Shown here: piece after piece, positions 19,540 through 28,770 of the stretch
Layout of the letters: the number at the start of each line of letters is the position of its first letter
Numbering within the stretch: the stretch's first letter is position 1
From: Lewinellaceae bacterium
GTDB lineage: Bacteria > Bacteroidota > Bacteroidia > Chitinophagales > Saprospiraceae
Length of the DNA: 64,000 nt
NCBI GenBank assembly: GCA_020636075.1
Contig: JACJYO010000001.1
Location: 310,001 to 374,000, forward strand
Reading direction: 5' to 3'
Made by a program: the position numbers and the translations under genes
Notes under the pieces: model-generated
What the model was told of the DNA's origin: nothing
What the model saw: only the letters and a program-made list of their open reading frames with translations
Databases searched by the model: none

Positions 19540-20625
19540 ATGAAGGAACCGGACCAACATAAAAACCGATACCAAGCCGAGGCACTTGAAACGCTGGCCG
19601 CTGCATTATTGGTCAAAGCCGGGCTGAACTCCGAACGGGCCCGGGTGGTTGGCAGCATCTTGACGGAAGCGGACTTGCTTGGACACTCTACCCACGGACT
19701 GGCTCTGTTGCCACTGTATCTTCGGGAAGTGGAATCCGGCGGCATGGCTACAAGCGGCGAACCGGAAGTCATCCGGGATTCCGGCGCGGCAATTTGTTGG
19801 GATGGGAATTACCTGCCCGGCCCCTGGTTGATGCAACAGGCAATTGTGCTTGCAGAATCCCGGCTGGTTGTGCACCCGGCTGTCACCATGGTCATTCAAA
19901 AAAGCCACCACATTGCCTGCCTGGCCGCATATCTGGAACCTGCCGCTCGGAACGGGCATATCATTATCCTTTCCTGTTCCGACCCAATGAATAAAACGGT
20001 GGCGCCCTTCGGTGGTCTGGACCCGGTGTACAGTCCCAATCCCATTGCCGCCGGTTGGCCGACACAGGAAGATCCGGTCCTGTTTGACATCAGTATGTCT
20101 GCAACGGCCAATGGCCTTGTTGCCCAAAAACACAAAGCCGGCGAGCGGCTGCCCCACCCATGGTTGCTGGATGCGCAGGGTACACCGACCGATGACCCGG
20201 CTGCTTTTTTTGAAAATCCACCGGCTACCATTTTGCCCTTAGGCGGGCTGGATACCGGGTACAAAGGTTTTGCGCTGGGGCTCCTGGTGGAAGCCCTGAC
20301 CAATGGTCTGAGTGGCTTCGGGCGCTCTGATGAGCCAAAACGCTGGGGTGCCTCTGTTTTCCTTCAACTTTTAAACCCGGAGGCATTCGGCGGGCTTGAT
20401 TTTTTCAAAAAAGAAATGACGCGCCTGGCACAAGCCTGCCTTGGCAGTCAGCCAATGCCCAACGGTTCAGGGGTCAGGCTTCCCCGCAGCAAAGCGCTTG
20501 CACTGAAAAAAATTCAACTGGAGCAAGGCATTGCGCTGTTGCCGGCAGTTTGGCAGGATTTAAAAAATTGTGCGGAGCGCTATGATCTGAAAATGCCAGA
20601 TGCCTTACGAATCAGGAGTCACTAA
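19540..20625 (+). CDS. Ldh2/malate-lactate dehydrogenase family NAD(P)-dependent oxidoreductase
   Basis: The 361-residue protein belongs to the family of YlbC/ComC/DpkA-type enzymes, which differ from classical lactate dehydrogenases. Landmarks are the N-terminal ADLLGHSTHGLALLPLYL (about 48-65), the VIQKSHHIACL region and the late LGGLDTGYKGFALGLLVEAL. Members reduce or oxidise malate, L-lactate, ureidoglycolate or cyclic imino acids. In this operon a hydroxy acid from sugar breakdown is a reasonable substrate, but LutABC already provides lactate oxidation, so it may act on another compound. Its stop codon forms the first bases of the palindromic repeat that follows. Confidence 0.85.
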   Translation: MKEPDQHKNRYQAEALETLAAALLVKAGLNSERARVVGSILTEADLLGHSTHGLALLPLYLREVESGGMATSGEPEVIRDSGAAICWDGNYLPGPWLMQQAIVLAESRLVVHPAVTMVIQKSHHIACLAAYLEPAARNGHIIILSCSDPMNKTVAPFGGLDPVYSPNPIAAGWPTQEDPVLFDISMSATANGLVAQKHKAGERLPHPWLLDAQGTPTDDPAAFFENPPATILPLGGLDTGYKGFALGLLVEALTNGLSGFGRSDEPKRWGASVFLQLLNPEAFGGLDFFKKEMTRLAQACLGSQPMPNGSGVRLPRSKALALKKIQLEQGIALLPAVWQDLKNCAERYDLKMPDALRIRSH

Positions 20626-20763
20626 AGCCCGTAGGGCTGCCATTTTTGTAGAGATTACGACAAGAAAAATAAAAGCGCCGTAGGTGCGGCATTATAATAC
20701 AACGGCATTTGGAAAACTGGTTGGCAACCTGTTTCTACTATAATGTCAGCCCTACGGGCTTTA
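20623..20763. repeat. 141-bp palindrome-ended intergenic element
   Basis: A perfect 17-bp inverted repeat (TAAAGCCCGTAGGGCTG at 20623-20639 and its complement at 20747-20763) encloses 107 bp that include a second related core (GCGCCGTAGGTGCGGCAT). The left arm supplies the stop codon of the upstream dehydrogenase gene. The layout resembles a small non-coding repeat (REP/MITE-like). It could also fold into a long hairpin in the mRNA. No protein is encoded, and a second copy was not seen in this window. Confidence 0.7.
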
Positions 20764-20829
20764 ATGAAGTACTTGATTAGCATTTTAATCCCTGATCGGC
20801 CTAACTTATTTTTTTTGAAACCACCATGT

Positions 20830-22173
20830 ATGAAAATCTTCCTGTTGCACCTCAGTTATCTGCTGTTAATACCGCTGGCGAGCTATACACAAAGCCAGCA
20901 TACAAACCAGGTTGATCCCGAGCCGCTTTTTCGTTTTGACTTTGGCCAGGAACCAACTCAATCCGGGTACACCAAAGTTTCACCGGAGACTATTTACAGC
21001 CCGGAGCAGGGTTACGGCTTTCTGCCGGGGGGCGCAGTGGAGGTCGTTGACCGCGGTGGACCAGATGCTTTACGCCGTGACTTTTGTACCAGTACTCAGC
21101 CGTTTTATTTTTCAGTAAAAGTTCCGGAAGGAAACTACCACGTACGGATGATTCTGGGTGATCAGAAAGGAGAATCATCTTTTACGGTAAAAACTGAGTC
21201 CAGGCGATTGGCGGTCGAGGAAATTAGCACCTCGGTTGGCTACGTTACGGACTGGTTGTTCACAGTGAATGTACGCAATGCCGCTATCCCAATGACGAAC
21301 CGAACCGTCAAACTGACTTCCCGGGAAACCCGGCACTTCAATTGGGACGACCAGCTGACCATCGAATTCAGTGGCAAAAAGCCAGCGATATGCGGCCTGG
21401 AAATCATACCTGCGCCGGAAGTCACCACTGTTTACCTGGTCGGCAACTCCACGGTGACCGATCAGAAAAACGAACCCTGGGCTTCCTGGGGGCAAATGCT
21501 GCCAATTTTTTTTGAACCGGAAAATGTTGCTATTGCTAACCATGCGGAATCTGGTGAATCGTTGAAGCGCTTTCAATCTGAAAACCGATTGGAAAAAATT
21601 CAAAGTACCCTGAAAGCCGGCGATTACCTGTTCATCCAATTTGGGCATAATGATCAAAAAACCGAAAGCAGCGCTTATGTGGCGCCCTTCACCGGGTATA
21701 AGGAGCAACTAATGGTGTTTATCGAGGCCGCCCGGGAAAAAGGTGCAACCCCAGTATTGGTAACGCCGGTGCACCGGCGCACGTTTGACGACCAGGGCAA
21801 GATTATCAACTCGCACGGCGATTACCCGGAGGCCATGCGCCAGGTGGCAAAAGAAGCCGGCGTGCCGCTCATCGACCTGCATGCCATGAGCCAGCAATTG
21901 TTCGAAGCACTTGGCCCGGAAGGTTCGAAAAAAGCCTTTGTGCACTTTCCTGCCGGCAGTTTCCCCGGTCAGGACGGGGCGCTGGCCGACGATTCGCACT
22001 TCAGCACCTATGGCGCCATGCAGTTGGCACTTTGCATTGTGCAGGGGATTCAAGACAACCACCTGGCACTTGCCGCCGATCTGAAGAGTCACTTACCCGA
22101 ATATGACCCGGCCAAGCCGACACCACTAGAAAAATGGAATTTACCACTGAGCCCCTATTTACCTGATAAATAA
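20830..22173 (+). CDS. Secreted SGNH esterase, rhamnogalacturonan acetylesterase-like
   Basis: This 447-residue protein has a signal peptide (MKIFLLHLSYLLLIPLASY), an N-terminal galactose-binding-like beta domain (about 30-195, beginning FRFDFGQEP) and a GDSL/SGNH esterase domain (about 198-430). Block I is VYLVGNSTVTD with Ser207, followed by FIQFGHNDQK (block III) and DDSHFS with Asp388 and His390. This is the RhgT/YxiM layout of enzymes that deacetylate rhamnogalacturonan. I chose the ATG at 20830; an in-frame ATG at 20743 lies inside the palindromic repeat and would displace the signal peptide. The protein probably removes acetyl groups before glycosidases act. Confidence 0.9.
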   Translation: MKIFLLHLSYLLLIPLASYTQSQHTNQVDPEPLFRFDFGQEPTQSGYTKVSPETIYSPEQGYGFLPGGAVEVVDRGGPDALRRDFCTSTQPFYFSVKVPEGNYHVRMILGDQKGESSFTVKTESRRLAVEEISTSVGYVTDWLFTVNVRNAAIPMTNRTVKLTSRETRHFNWDDQLTIEFSGKKPAICGLEIIPAPEVTTVYLVGNSTVTDQKNEPWASWGQMLPIFFEPENVAIANHAESGESLKRFQSENRLEKIQSTLKAGDYLFIQFGHNDQKTESSAYVAPFTGYKEQLMVFIEAAREKGATPVLVTPVHRRTFDDQGKIINSHGDYPEAMRQVAKEAGVPLIDLHAMSQQLFEALGPEGSKKAFVHFPAGSFPGQDGALADDSHFSTYGAMQLALCIVQGIQDNHLALAADLKSHLPEYDPAKPTPLEKWNLPLSPYLPDK

Positions 22174-22246
22174 GGACAAAACGCGCCCTGGCACCTTACA
22201 CCTGTTTTCGGATACGATCAGTCATTTCAATAAACAACATCCAATC

Positions 22247-23809
22247 ATGCACACCTTTCAACGACTTGTTTTTGTACTGCTGTTGGCCACAGCCTCCAGT
22301 TTTTTAACCGCCCAATCCACCGCGAGCGGGAAAATCATCGTTAACGCCGATCTCGGAAAAGACACGATTAGCAAACACATTTATGGCCACTTTTCCGAGC
22401 ACCTTGGCCATTGTATTTATGGCGGCTTTTATGTTGGGGAAAACAACGCAAAAATCCCAAACATAAAAGGTGTCCGCACCGATGTGGTCGATGCGCTCAA
22501 GGCGTTAAAAATTCCGAACCTGCGTTGGCCGGGTGGCTGTTTTGCCGACACCTACCACTGGAAAGACGGTATCGGTCCCAAATCAGAACGTCCAAGCATT
22601 GTCAATACATGGTGGGGTGGCGTTACGGAAGATAACAGCTTCGGCACGCATGATTTCTTGGACATGTGTGAATTGCTTGGCACCGAGCCTTACCTCTCGG
22701 CAAATGTCGGGAGCGGCACGGTCAAGGAATTAGCAGATTGGATTCAGTATGTAAACCATGACGGGACAAGTCCGATGGCTGACCTTCGGCGAAAAAATGG
22801 CCGGGAGAAATCATGGGGTGTGAAATATTGGGGTATCGGCAATGAAATGTGGGGCTGTGGAGGGCATATGACGCCCGAGTTTTACGCCAATATTTACCGC
22901 CAGTACGTCACATTCATGACCGACTGGACCAATACGGGAGGTTTGTTCCGGGTAGCATCCGGCGCCGGCGGCAACAATTATAACTGGACCGAGGTATTGA
23001 TGCGCGACATCCCGCTTCGCATGCTCGATGCCGTGGCGCTGCACCATTATTCGGTTATCGACTGGAACGCTAAGGGTTCGGCTACGGAATATTCCGAAGG
23101 GCAATATTTTACTATTATGAAAAAAGCCCTCGAAATGGAGGAACTGGTCCAGCGGCATACCACCATCATGGATAAATATGACCCTAAAAAACGTGTGGCC
23201 CTTTTTGTCGATGAATGGGGTGGTTGGTATAATGTTGAACCGGGAACCAACCCGGGATTTTTATACCAGCAAAACACCATGCGCGACGCCATGATCGCCG
23301 CCACTACCCTGAATATTTTCAACAATCATTGCGACCGGGTGAAAATGGCCAACCTGGCGCAAACGATCAATGTCTTGCAGGCGGTCATTCTCACCGACGA
23401 GGAAAAAATGCTGCTGACACCGACCTATCATGTAATGAAAATGTACAACGTGCATCAGGATGCGCTGCTTCTGCCTGTGGACGTACAAAACTGCAACTAC
23501 ACGTTTGAAAACCAATCGCTCCCGGCTCTTTCGGCATCGGCGTCCAGGGACAATAGCGGTGTAACGCATATTTCGGTTGCCAATATCGATTCAAAAGAAA
23601 CGAAATCGGTGACTGTGGAACTACGCGGCATAGCGGTTGGTACTGTTGAAGCGGAAATTTTGCGCTCCGCAAAGCTCCAGGATCACAACACCTTTGATCA
23701 ACCGGATGCGATCAAGCCCGCCCGGTTTAACGGCTTTAAACGCAATGGCAATTCTATTGAAATGGAATTGCCGCCGTTCTCGGTCGTGGTGCTTGCGGTA
23801 AAGCGTTAG
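22247..23809 (+). CDS. Exported GH51 alpha-L-arabinofuranosidase
   Basis: The 520-residue protein starts with a signal peptide (hydrophobic core VLLLATASSFLTAQ) and continues with the GH51 barrel: GHFSEHLGHCIYGG, RWPGGCFADTYHWKDGIGP, and the acid/base Glu200 in GIGNEMWG. The nucleophile is Glu323 in FVDEWGGWY. A C-terminal beta domain ends with SVVVLAVK. It would release arabinofuranose from arabinan or arabinogalactan side chains, which occur on rhamnogalacturonan I. It is the last gene of the plus-strand run from 6057, and a 140-bp gap follows. Confidence 0.95.
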   Translation: MHTFQRLVFVLLLATASSFLTAQSTASGKIIVNADLGKDTISKHIYGHFSEHLGHCIYGGFYVGENNAKIPNIKGVRTDVVDALKALKIPNLRWPGGCFADTYHWKDGIGPKSERPSIVNTWWGGVTEDNSFGTHDFLDMCELLGTEPYLSANVGSGTVKELADWIQYVNHDGTSPMADLRRKNGREKSWGVKYWGIGNEMWGCGGHMTPEFYANIYRQYVTFMTDWTNTGGLFRVASGAGGNNYNWTEVLMRDIPLRMLDAVALHHYSVIDWNAKGSATEYSEGQYFTIMKKALEMEELVQRHTTIMDKYDPKKRVALFVDEWGGWYNVEPGTNPGFLYQQNTMRDAMIAATTLNIFNNHCDRVKMANLAQTINVLQAVILTDEEKMLLTPTYHVMKMYNVHQDALLLPVDVQNCNYTFENQSLPALSASASRDNSGVTHISVANIDSKETKSVTVELRGIAVGTVEAEILRSAKLQDHNTFDQPDAIKPARFNGFKRNGNSIEMELPPFSVVVLAVKR

Positions 23810-23949
23810 CCATTAGGTTTTCAGCCATTATTTGGCCTTGCTTTCTGGAATTGGATTTAAAAATTAACATTGGCTACATTAAGTCTGTGTTAACTTAGCA
23901 TAAGAAACCAAGTAAAACAATCCTAACTATCACTAAATCCATTCCACGT

Positions 23950-26900
23950 ATGAAGCAGTTTTTCACACTGCTTGTAATGCTCTGCATTGCAGGCACAACT
24001 CAGGTATTTGGTCAGGTAACCACTTCAACCATCCAGGGGGAAGTGACCGACACGAAAGGGGATCCGCTCCCCGGCGCTACCATCGTAGCCACCCACATAC
24101 CCTCCGGAACCCGCTATGGCGTTACGTCGCGCACCGATGGCCGTTATACATTACCCAACTTACGGGTGGGCGGTCCGTACGTTGTTTCTGCCACGCTGAC
24201 CGGGTTTCAGCAAAAAGAGGCCACCATTGAGGAATTGAAGCTTGCCCAGCGTTTTACCCAAAATTTTGCCCTGGAAGATGCCACCACCACCCTGGGCGAA
24301 GTTACCGTGCTTTATGATGCCTCCGGTATCCTGAACAGCACGCGTACCGGTGCCGGATCGAACATCACGCGCCAGCAAATCGCCAGCCTGCCGACGATCA
24401 CGCGTTCGGCTGCCGATTATACGCGCCTGGTGCCTATGTCGGCTGAAGGTGGCAGTTTTGCCGGCCGAAACGACCAGTTCAACAATTATTCCTTGGACGG
24501 TACCATTTTCAACAACCCCTTTGGCCTCGATGCTGCCACACCGGGTGGACAGGCCGATGCACAGCCGGTTTCACTCGATGCCATTGATCAGATCAATGTG
24601 GCGATCGCTCCGTATGATGTTACCCAAACGGGATTTACCGGCGCAGCCGTAAACGCCGTTACCAAATCGGGAACGAACAGTTGGCGCGGCACTGTATTCG
24701 GCTTTTACCGAAATAAGGATATGCTTGGCGATAAAGTTGAGGATACTGAAGTGACCCGGGGCGATCTGCGGCAGTTGCAAACCGGATTTGCCGTTGGCGG
24801 GCCTATCATCAAGGACAAACTGTTTGTGTTTGCCAACCTGGAAATTGAACGGCGTTCTGACCTCGGTTCCTATTTTCTGGCCAGCCGCGGCACTCCCGGG
24901 CCTAATATTTCCCGGGTATTAGCTTCGGATTTGGAGCTGGTTTCCAGCCTCTTGAAGCAACGGTACAATTATGAAACCGGCGCCTATGAAAATTACAAAC
25001 ACAACACCGACAACCAAAAAGGGCTGATTAAGCTCGACTGGAACATAAACAATGTGCACAAACTCACCCTAACGGGAAACTTCCTGGACGCGTTTAAGGA
25101 AAAACCGGCCCACCCGTCGGCCATTGGCCGGCGTGGACCCGACTTTTTGACCCTTCAGTTTCAAAACTCAGGCTACCGGATCAACAACAAGCTGTATTCA
25201 ACAATAGCCGAACTCAAATCGTTGTTTGGAAACCGTTATGCCAACAAACTTCAGATTGGCTTTACGGCCTTCCGCGATTCACGCGATCCGTTTTCCGAAC
25301 CGTTCCCGGTGTTGAATATCAGCAAAGACGGCACCCGGTATATCGTTGCAGGGCATGAGCCGTTTTCCATTCATAACCGGCTGGATCAGAACGTGTACCA
25401 GATCAACGACAACTTCACCATTTACAGCGGGAAACATACGGTTACGCTGGGGGGCAGTCTGGAGCGTTTCGATTTCGACAACTCTTTCAACCTGACCGGC
25501 TACGGCAATCGTGTATTTTTCCCGGATATTCCGATTGAGGATTTTCAGGCCTTCATTAATTCCGGCGATTTTGATGGTGAGGTACAAGCCGCTCGAGATG
25601 CATTCGTAAACAACAACAGCAACAACACCTGGGCGCTGGCCGAAACCAATTTGGGTCAATTTGCCTTGTATGCCCAGGACGAATGGGCTGTTTCATCCAA
25701 ACTCGTGCTGACAGCCGGTTTGCGTATGGATATGCCATTGTATTTCAACACGCCTGACCTTATTCAGGAAAACATTACCCGTAAAGGCGGCCTGTTGGCC
25801 GATGGAGGTACCTACGATCCGTCGATTGTCTATTCTGATGAAAACGGCAATCCGATCACGTTCGACCACACTAAACTGCCGGACCAAAAGCCCTCGTTTT
25901 CACCCCGATTTGGGTTTAACTACGATATTTTCGGCGACCGCTCAGCGCAACTGCGCGGTGGCTCGGGTTTGTTCACCGGGCGTTTCCCCTTTGTCTGGAT
26001 TGGGAACCAGGTAGCAAACCCTGACTTTTTCTTTTACTGTGTCACCCATCCCGACTTTAAATTCCCACAGGTTTGGCGTTCCAACCTGGGTTACGACCAG
26101 GAGTTCTGGGATGGCTGGATCGGTTCGCTGGATGTAATTTTCACCAAAGACCTGAATGCCATGATGGTGCGCAACTATGGCCTGAAATTACCCAGCGGCA
26201 ACCTCCAGGGGGTTGATAACCGGCCGGTTTACATCCGCGACAGCGACCGCGTTCTCGTCTTCGGTGATCCGACCAATGCTTATGTTTTTACAAATGTGTC
26301 TGAAGGCTATTCGTTCAACACGACCTTGCAAATCACGAAAAACTGGGAAGACGGTTCCATGCTGCAAATTGGCTATAACTTCATGGACGCTCAGGATGTT
26401 GCCTCGATCGATGCCGAGATTTCCTCGGATGCTTATGACCGCAATCCTGGTAATATTTCGCATACCAATACCCCGGAACTGGCTCCATCACTTTATGGCA
26501 ACAAACACCGTTTTGTAGGCGCCGGCAGTAAACGCTTTCGGTATGGCAGTTTTGGCACAACCATTTCCATTTTCAGCGAATTTGTAAAAGGCGGGCGCTA
26601 CAGTTACACCTATTCGGGCGATATCAATGGTGATGGCTCGGGCTTGAATGATCTGATTTATATTCCGACTAATGGCGAAATTGATGGTATGCTTTTTAGC
26701 GGCGACGACGCTGCGCAGGCTGCGCAACGCGCCGGGCTGAAGGAATACATCCGTAAGGATGATTATCTGAATACGCGCCGTGGTCAGTATGCCGAAAAAT
26801 ACGGCGCGCTCAGCCCATGGTACTCCCATTGGGATATGCGCATTCTGCAGGATTACTACCTGCCTAACAAGAACGTCATTCAGCTCAGCCTGGACATTCT

Positions 26901-27108
26901 GAATTTTGGCAATCTGCTCAATTCCGACTGGGGAGTCCGGCAATTTGCCACGTCTACCGGGTTGGTCCAGCCGGTTGCCGTGTCTGTAGATCCTGCTACG
27001 CTGATGCCTACGTACACTTTTGATACAGACCAAACCAGCACGTTCTTCAATGATTTTGGACTTGCCTCGCGCTGGCAGATGCAGTTGGGTTTGCGTTATA
27101 TTTTTTAA
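23950..27108 (+). CDS. Oar-like TonB-dependent receptor with carboxypeptidase-regulatory domain
   Basis: This 1052-residue outer-membrane protein has a signal peptide (about 1-22), a carboxypeptidase regulatory-like domain (about 26-115, TIQGEVTDTKGDPLPGATI), a plug (about 120-250) and a large barrel ending MQLGLRYIF. It lacks the SusC-specific features of the receptor at 1158 and has no SusD partner beside it. Oar-type receptors in Bacteroidota are poorly understood; some take up peptides or proteins. Position after the enzyme operon suggests co-regulation, but the 140-bp gap may contain its own promoter. It is followed by a terminator hairpin. Confidence 0.92.
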   Translation: MKQFFTLLVMLCIAGTTQVFGQVTTSTIQGEVTDTKGDPLPGATIVATHIPSGTRYGVTSRTDGRYTLPNLRVGGPYVVSATLTGFQQKEATIEELKLAQRFTQNFALEDATTTLGEVTVLYDASGILNSTRTGAGSNITRQQIASLPTITRSAADYTRLVPMSAEGGSFAGRNDQFNNYSLDGTIFNNPFGLDAATPGGQADAQPVSLDAIDQINVAIAPYDVTQTGFTGAAVNAVTKSGTNSWRGTVFGFYRNKDMLGDKVEDTEVTRGDLRQLQTGFAVGGPIIKDKLFVFANLEIERRSDLGSYFLASRGTPGPNISRVLASDLELVSSLLKQRYNYETGAYENYKHNTDNQKGLIKLDWNINNVHKLTLTGNFLDAFKEKPAHPSAIGRRGPDFLTLQFQNSGYRINNKLYSTIAELKSLFGNRYANKLQIGFTAFRDSRDPFSEPFPVLNISKDGTRYIVAGHEPFSIHNRLDQNVYQINDNFTIYSGKHTVTLGGSLERFDFDNSFNLTGYGNRVFFPDIPIEDFQAFINSGDFDGEVQAARDAFVNNNSNNTWALAETNLGQFALYAQDEWAVSSKLVLTAGLRMDMPLYFNTPDLIQENITRKGGLLADGGTYDPSIVYSDENGNPITFDHTKLPDQKPSFSPRFGFNYDIFGDRSAQLRGGSGLFTGRFPFVWIGNQVANPDFFFYCVTHPDFKFPQVWRSNLGYDQEFWDGWIGSLDVIFTKDLNAMMVRNYGLKLPSGNLQGVDNRPVYIRDSDRVLVFGDPTNAYVFTNVSEGYSFNTTLQITKNWEDGSMLQIGYNFMDAQDVASIDAEISSDAYDRNPGNISHTNTPELAPSLYGNKHRFVGAGSKRFRYGSFGTTISIFSEFVKGGRYSYTYSGDINGDGSGLNDLIYIPTNGEIDGMLFSGDDAAQAAQRAGLKEYIRKDDYLNTRRGQYAEKYGALSPWYSHWDMRILQDYYLPNKNVIQLSLDILNFGNLLNSDWGVRQFATSTGLVQPVAVSVDPATLMPTYTFDTDQTSTFFNDFGLASRWQMQLGLRYIF

Positions 27109-27159
27109 AAACAAATTATTGACCCAAGTCCGATCGACTTGGTAAGTAGCGATAAGTTG

Positions 27160-27194
27160 CACCGGCCAAGGGAATTTTGTTCCTTTGGCCGGTA
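27160..27194 (+). terminator. Terminator-like hairpin after the Oar-like receptor gene
   Basis: The sequence ACCGGCCAAGGG, a short AT-rich loop and CCTTTGGCCGGT form a 12-base stem with one imperfect pair about 50 bp after the stop codon. Only a weak T-rich tail (ATTCTATT) follows. It probably ends the transcript from the receptor gene. Confidence 0.65.
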
Positions 27195-27206
27195 TTCTAT
27201 TAAAGT

Positions 27207-27740
27207 ATGGCATCTGTATTTGGGCATATACTGGTTTCTTCCACCATCGGCGTTACCGGGTTTTCGAAAAAAGCGAGTTTTAAAGCACTGGCGCTTGCCG
27301 GGCTTTGCTCCATAATCCCCGACGCGGATGTCCTCGCCTATCAGCACGGGATTCCCTACTCCAGTATTTGGGGACACCGGGGCTGGACGCACTCCCTGAC
27401 CTTTGCGGTGGTTTTTGGCACCTTGGCGGCGGGAGTTTTTTATGGGAAAGCGCAGGACTGGTGGAAAATGGCACTTTGGTTCGTGCTGGCTACTGCCTCG
27501 CATCCATTGCTGGATATGTTGACCAACGGTGGTCGGGGTTGTGCGCTGTGGTGGCCCTTCAGCGAGGAGCGGTTATTTTTTCCGATACGCGTTATTCAGG
27601 TATCTCCCCTGGGCGCACGTGCATTTTTCAGCAAATGGGGTTTGTCCGTATTGGCCAGTGAAGCATTTTGGATTGGATTGCCGTGCCTGTTCCTGCTTTC
27701 GCTACGGTGGTTTTTAGGCCGCCGCACCCGGACTACCTGA
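27207..27740 (+). CDS. YdjM-like metal-dependent hydrolase-family inner-membrane protein
   Basis: The 177-residue protein has four or so hydrophobic stretches and the motifs of the YdjM/DUF457 family: an early His (FGHILVS), SIIPDADVLAY, WGHRGWTHSL and ASHPLLDMLTNGG. Family members are called membrane-bound metal-dependent hydrolases; their reaction is not established. The ATG at 27207 is only 13 bp after the terminator hairpin, so the leader is short or the gene is partly read from the upstream transcript. Its end overlaps by 8 bp with the convergent oxidoreductase gene. Confidence 0.85.
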   Translation: MASVFGHILVSSTIGVTGFSKKASFKALALAGLCSIIPDADVLAYQHGIPYSSIWGHRGWTHSLTFAVVFGTLAAGVFYGKAQDWWKMALWFVLATASHPLLDMLTNGGRGCALWWPFSEERLFFPIRVIQVSPLGARAFFSKWGLSVLASEAFWIGLPCLFLLSLRWFLGRRTRTT

Positions 27741-28698
27741 TCTTGAGCACAATTTTTCCAAACTGATCGGTCTCAGCCATACGCCGCAGCGCTCTGTTAC
27801 CCTCCTCCAGCCTGAACACCGAATCTACCACCGGCACAATTTTATGCCGGGTCACAAATTCCAGCATAGCCCCGAACTCTTCAAGTGTTCCCATGGTGGA
27901 ACCGAGAATACTGATTTGTTTCCAAAATAAAATCTGCGGGCTCAGGCCGTTCACTTTTCCAAGGGTGCCACCATACACGCCAATGCGTGCGCCTGGATTG
28001 CACAACGGCAGCAAGGCGGAAAAACCATCGCCACCAGCCGAATCGATCAGCACATCAAAGCCACCGATGGATGTTTTTAATTGTTTATCCCAATCCGTTT
28101 GGCGGTAATTAACGCCTCCCTGTGCACCCATTTTTCGTGCCTTGGCCAGCTTGTCGTCGGAACCTGAAGTAACGAAAACTTCTGCGCCAGCAGCCATGGC
28201 AAATTGCATGGTCATCAGTGCAACGCCGCCGCCGACGCCGGTGATCAAAACCCGTTCTCCGGCTTTTAGCTGGCAGCGGCTGAACAAAACGCGGTAGGCC
28301 GTCAAACCGGCAAGTGGGAGCGCGGCAGCCTGTTCCCAGTCGAGGTGTTCGGGCATAGGCGCCAAATTCGCTTTGGGAATTTTTATCTGTTCGGAAAAAG
28401 TTCCGCTTTCCGGCAAACCAAGTATGCGAAATGCGCGACCCTGCGCCCGGGGATCGTCACCCCAGTCGAGGGCCGGATACAGCACCACCGGTTTATTTTC
28501 AAATAAACCGGCTCCGTCACTGCCAAGGATAACCGGAAGTTGAATTTTGGCATACTGTCCCTGGGTGATCCACCAATCGCGGCGGTTCAAAGCTGCCGCA
28601 TGTACCTGTACCAACGCTTCATGCGGTGTTGCCACCGGGTCCGGTACTTCGGTATATTCCAGGGGTTTGTTGAGTTGCTTGAGAATCAATGCCCGCAT
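27733..28698 (-). CDS. Medium-chain (MDR) zinc-type alcohol dehydrogenase/quinone oxidoreductase
   Basis: This 321-residue cytoplasmic protein has the MDR fold: an N-terminal GroES-like domain (LEYTEVPDPVATPHEALVQVHAAALNRRD region) and a Rossmann domain with ITGVGGGVALMTMQFA (about 152-167). Structural zinc cysteines are not evident, so it is closer to the quinone-oxidoreductase branch that lacks zinc. It would reduce an unsaturated or quinone-like substrate with NADPH. The substrate is unknown. It is transcribed alone on the minus strand, convergent with the YdjM-like gene. Confidence 0.88.
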   Translation of the reverse strand: MRALILKQLNKPLEYTEVPDPVATPHEALVQVHAAALNRRDWWITQGQYAKIQLPVILGSDGAGLFENKPVVLYPALDWGDDPRAQGRAFRILGLPESGTFSEQIKIPKANLAPMPEHLDWEQAAALPLAGLTAYRVLFSRCQLKAGERVLITGVGGGVALMTMQFAMAAGAEVFVTSGSDDKLAKARKMGAQGGVNYRQTDWDKQLKTSIGGFDVLIDSAGGDGFSALLPLCNPGARIGVYGGTLGKVNGLSPQILFWKQISILGSTMGTLEEFGAMLEFVTRHKIVPVVDSVFRLEEGNRALRRMAETDQFGKIVLKIR

Positions 28699-28770
28699 AA
28701 GTAAAAAAGCAAACGGATTGGCATAGGTGATGACATGCTATCCGGGTTTTCGCGGGAAGATCGGCGTTTT

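Noticed and set aside
20743..20829. N-terminal extension of the SGNH esterase
   Set aside because: The upstream ATG lies inside the palindromic repeat, and the extension would bury the signal peptide that starts at 20830.
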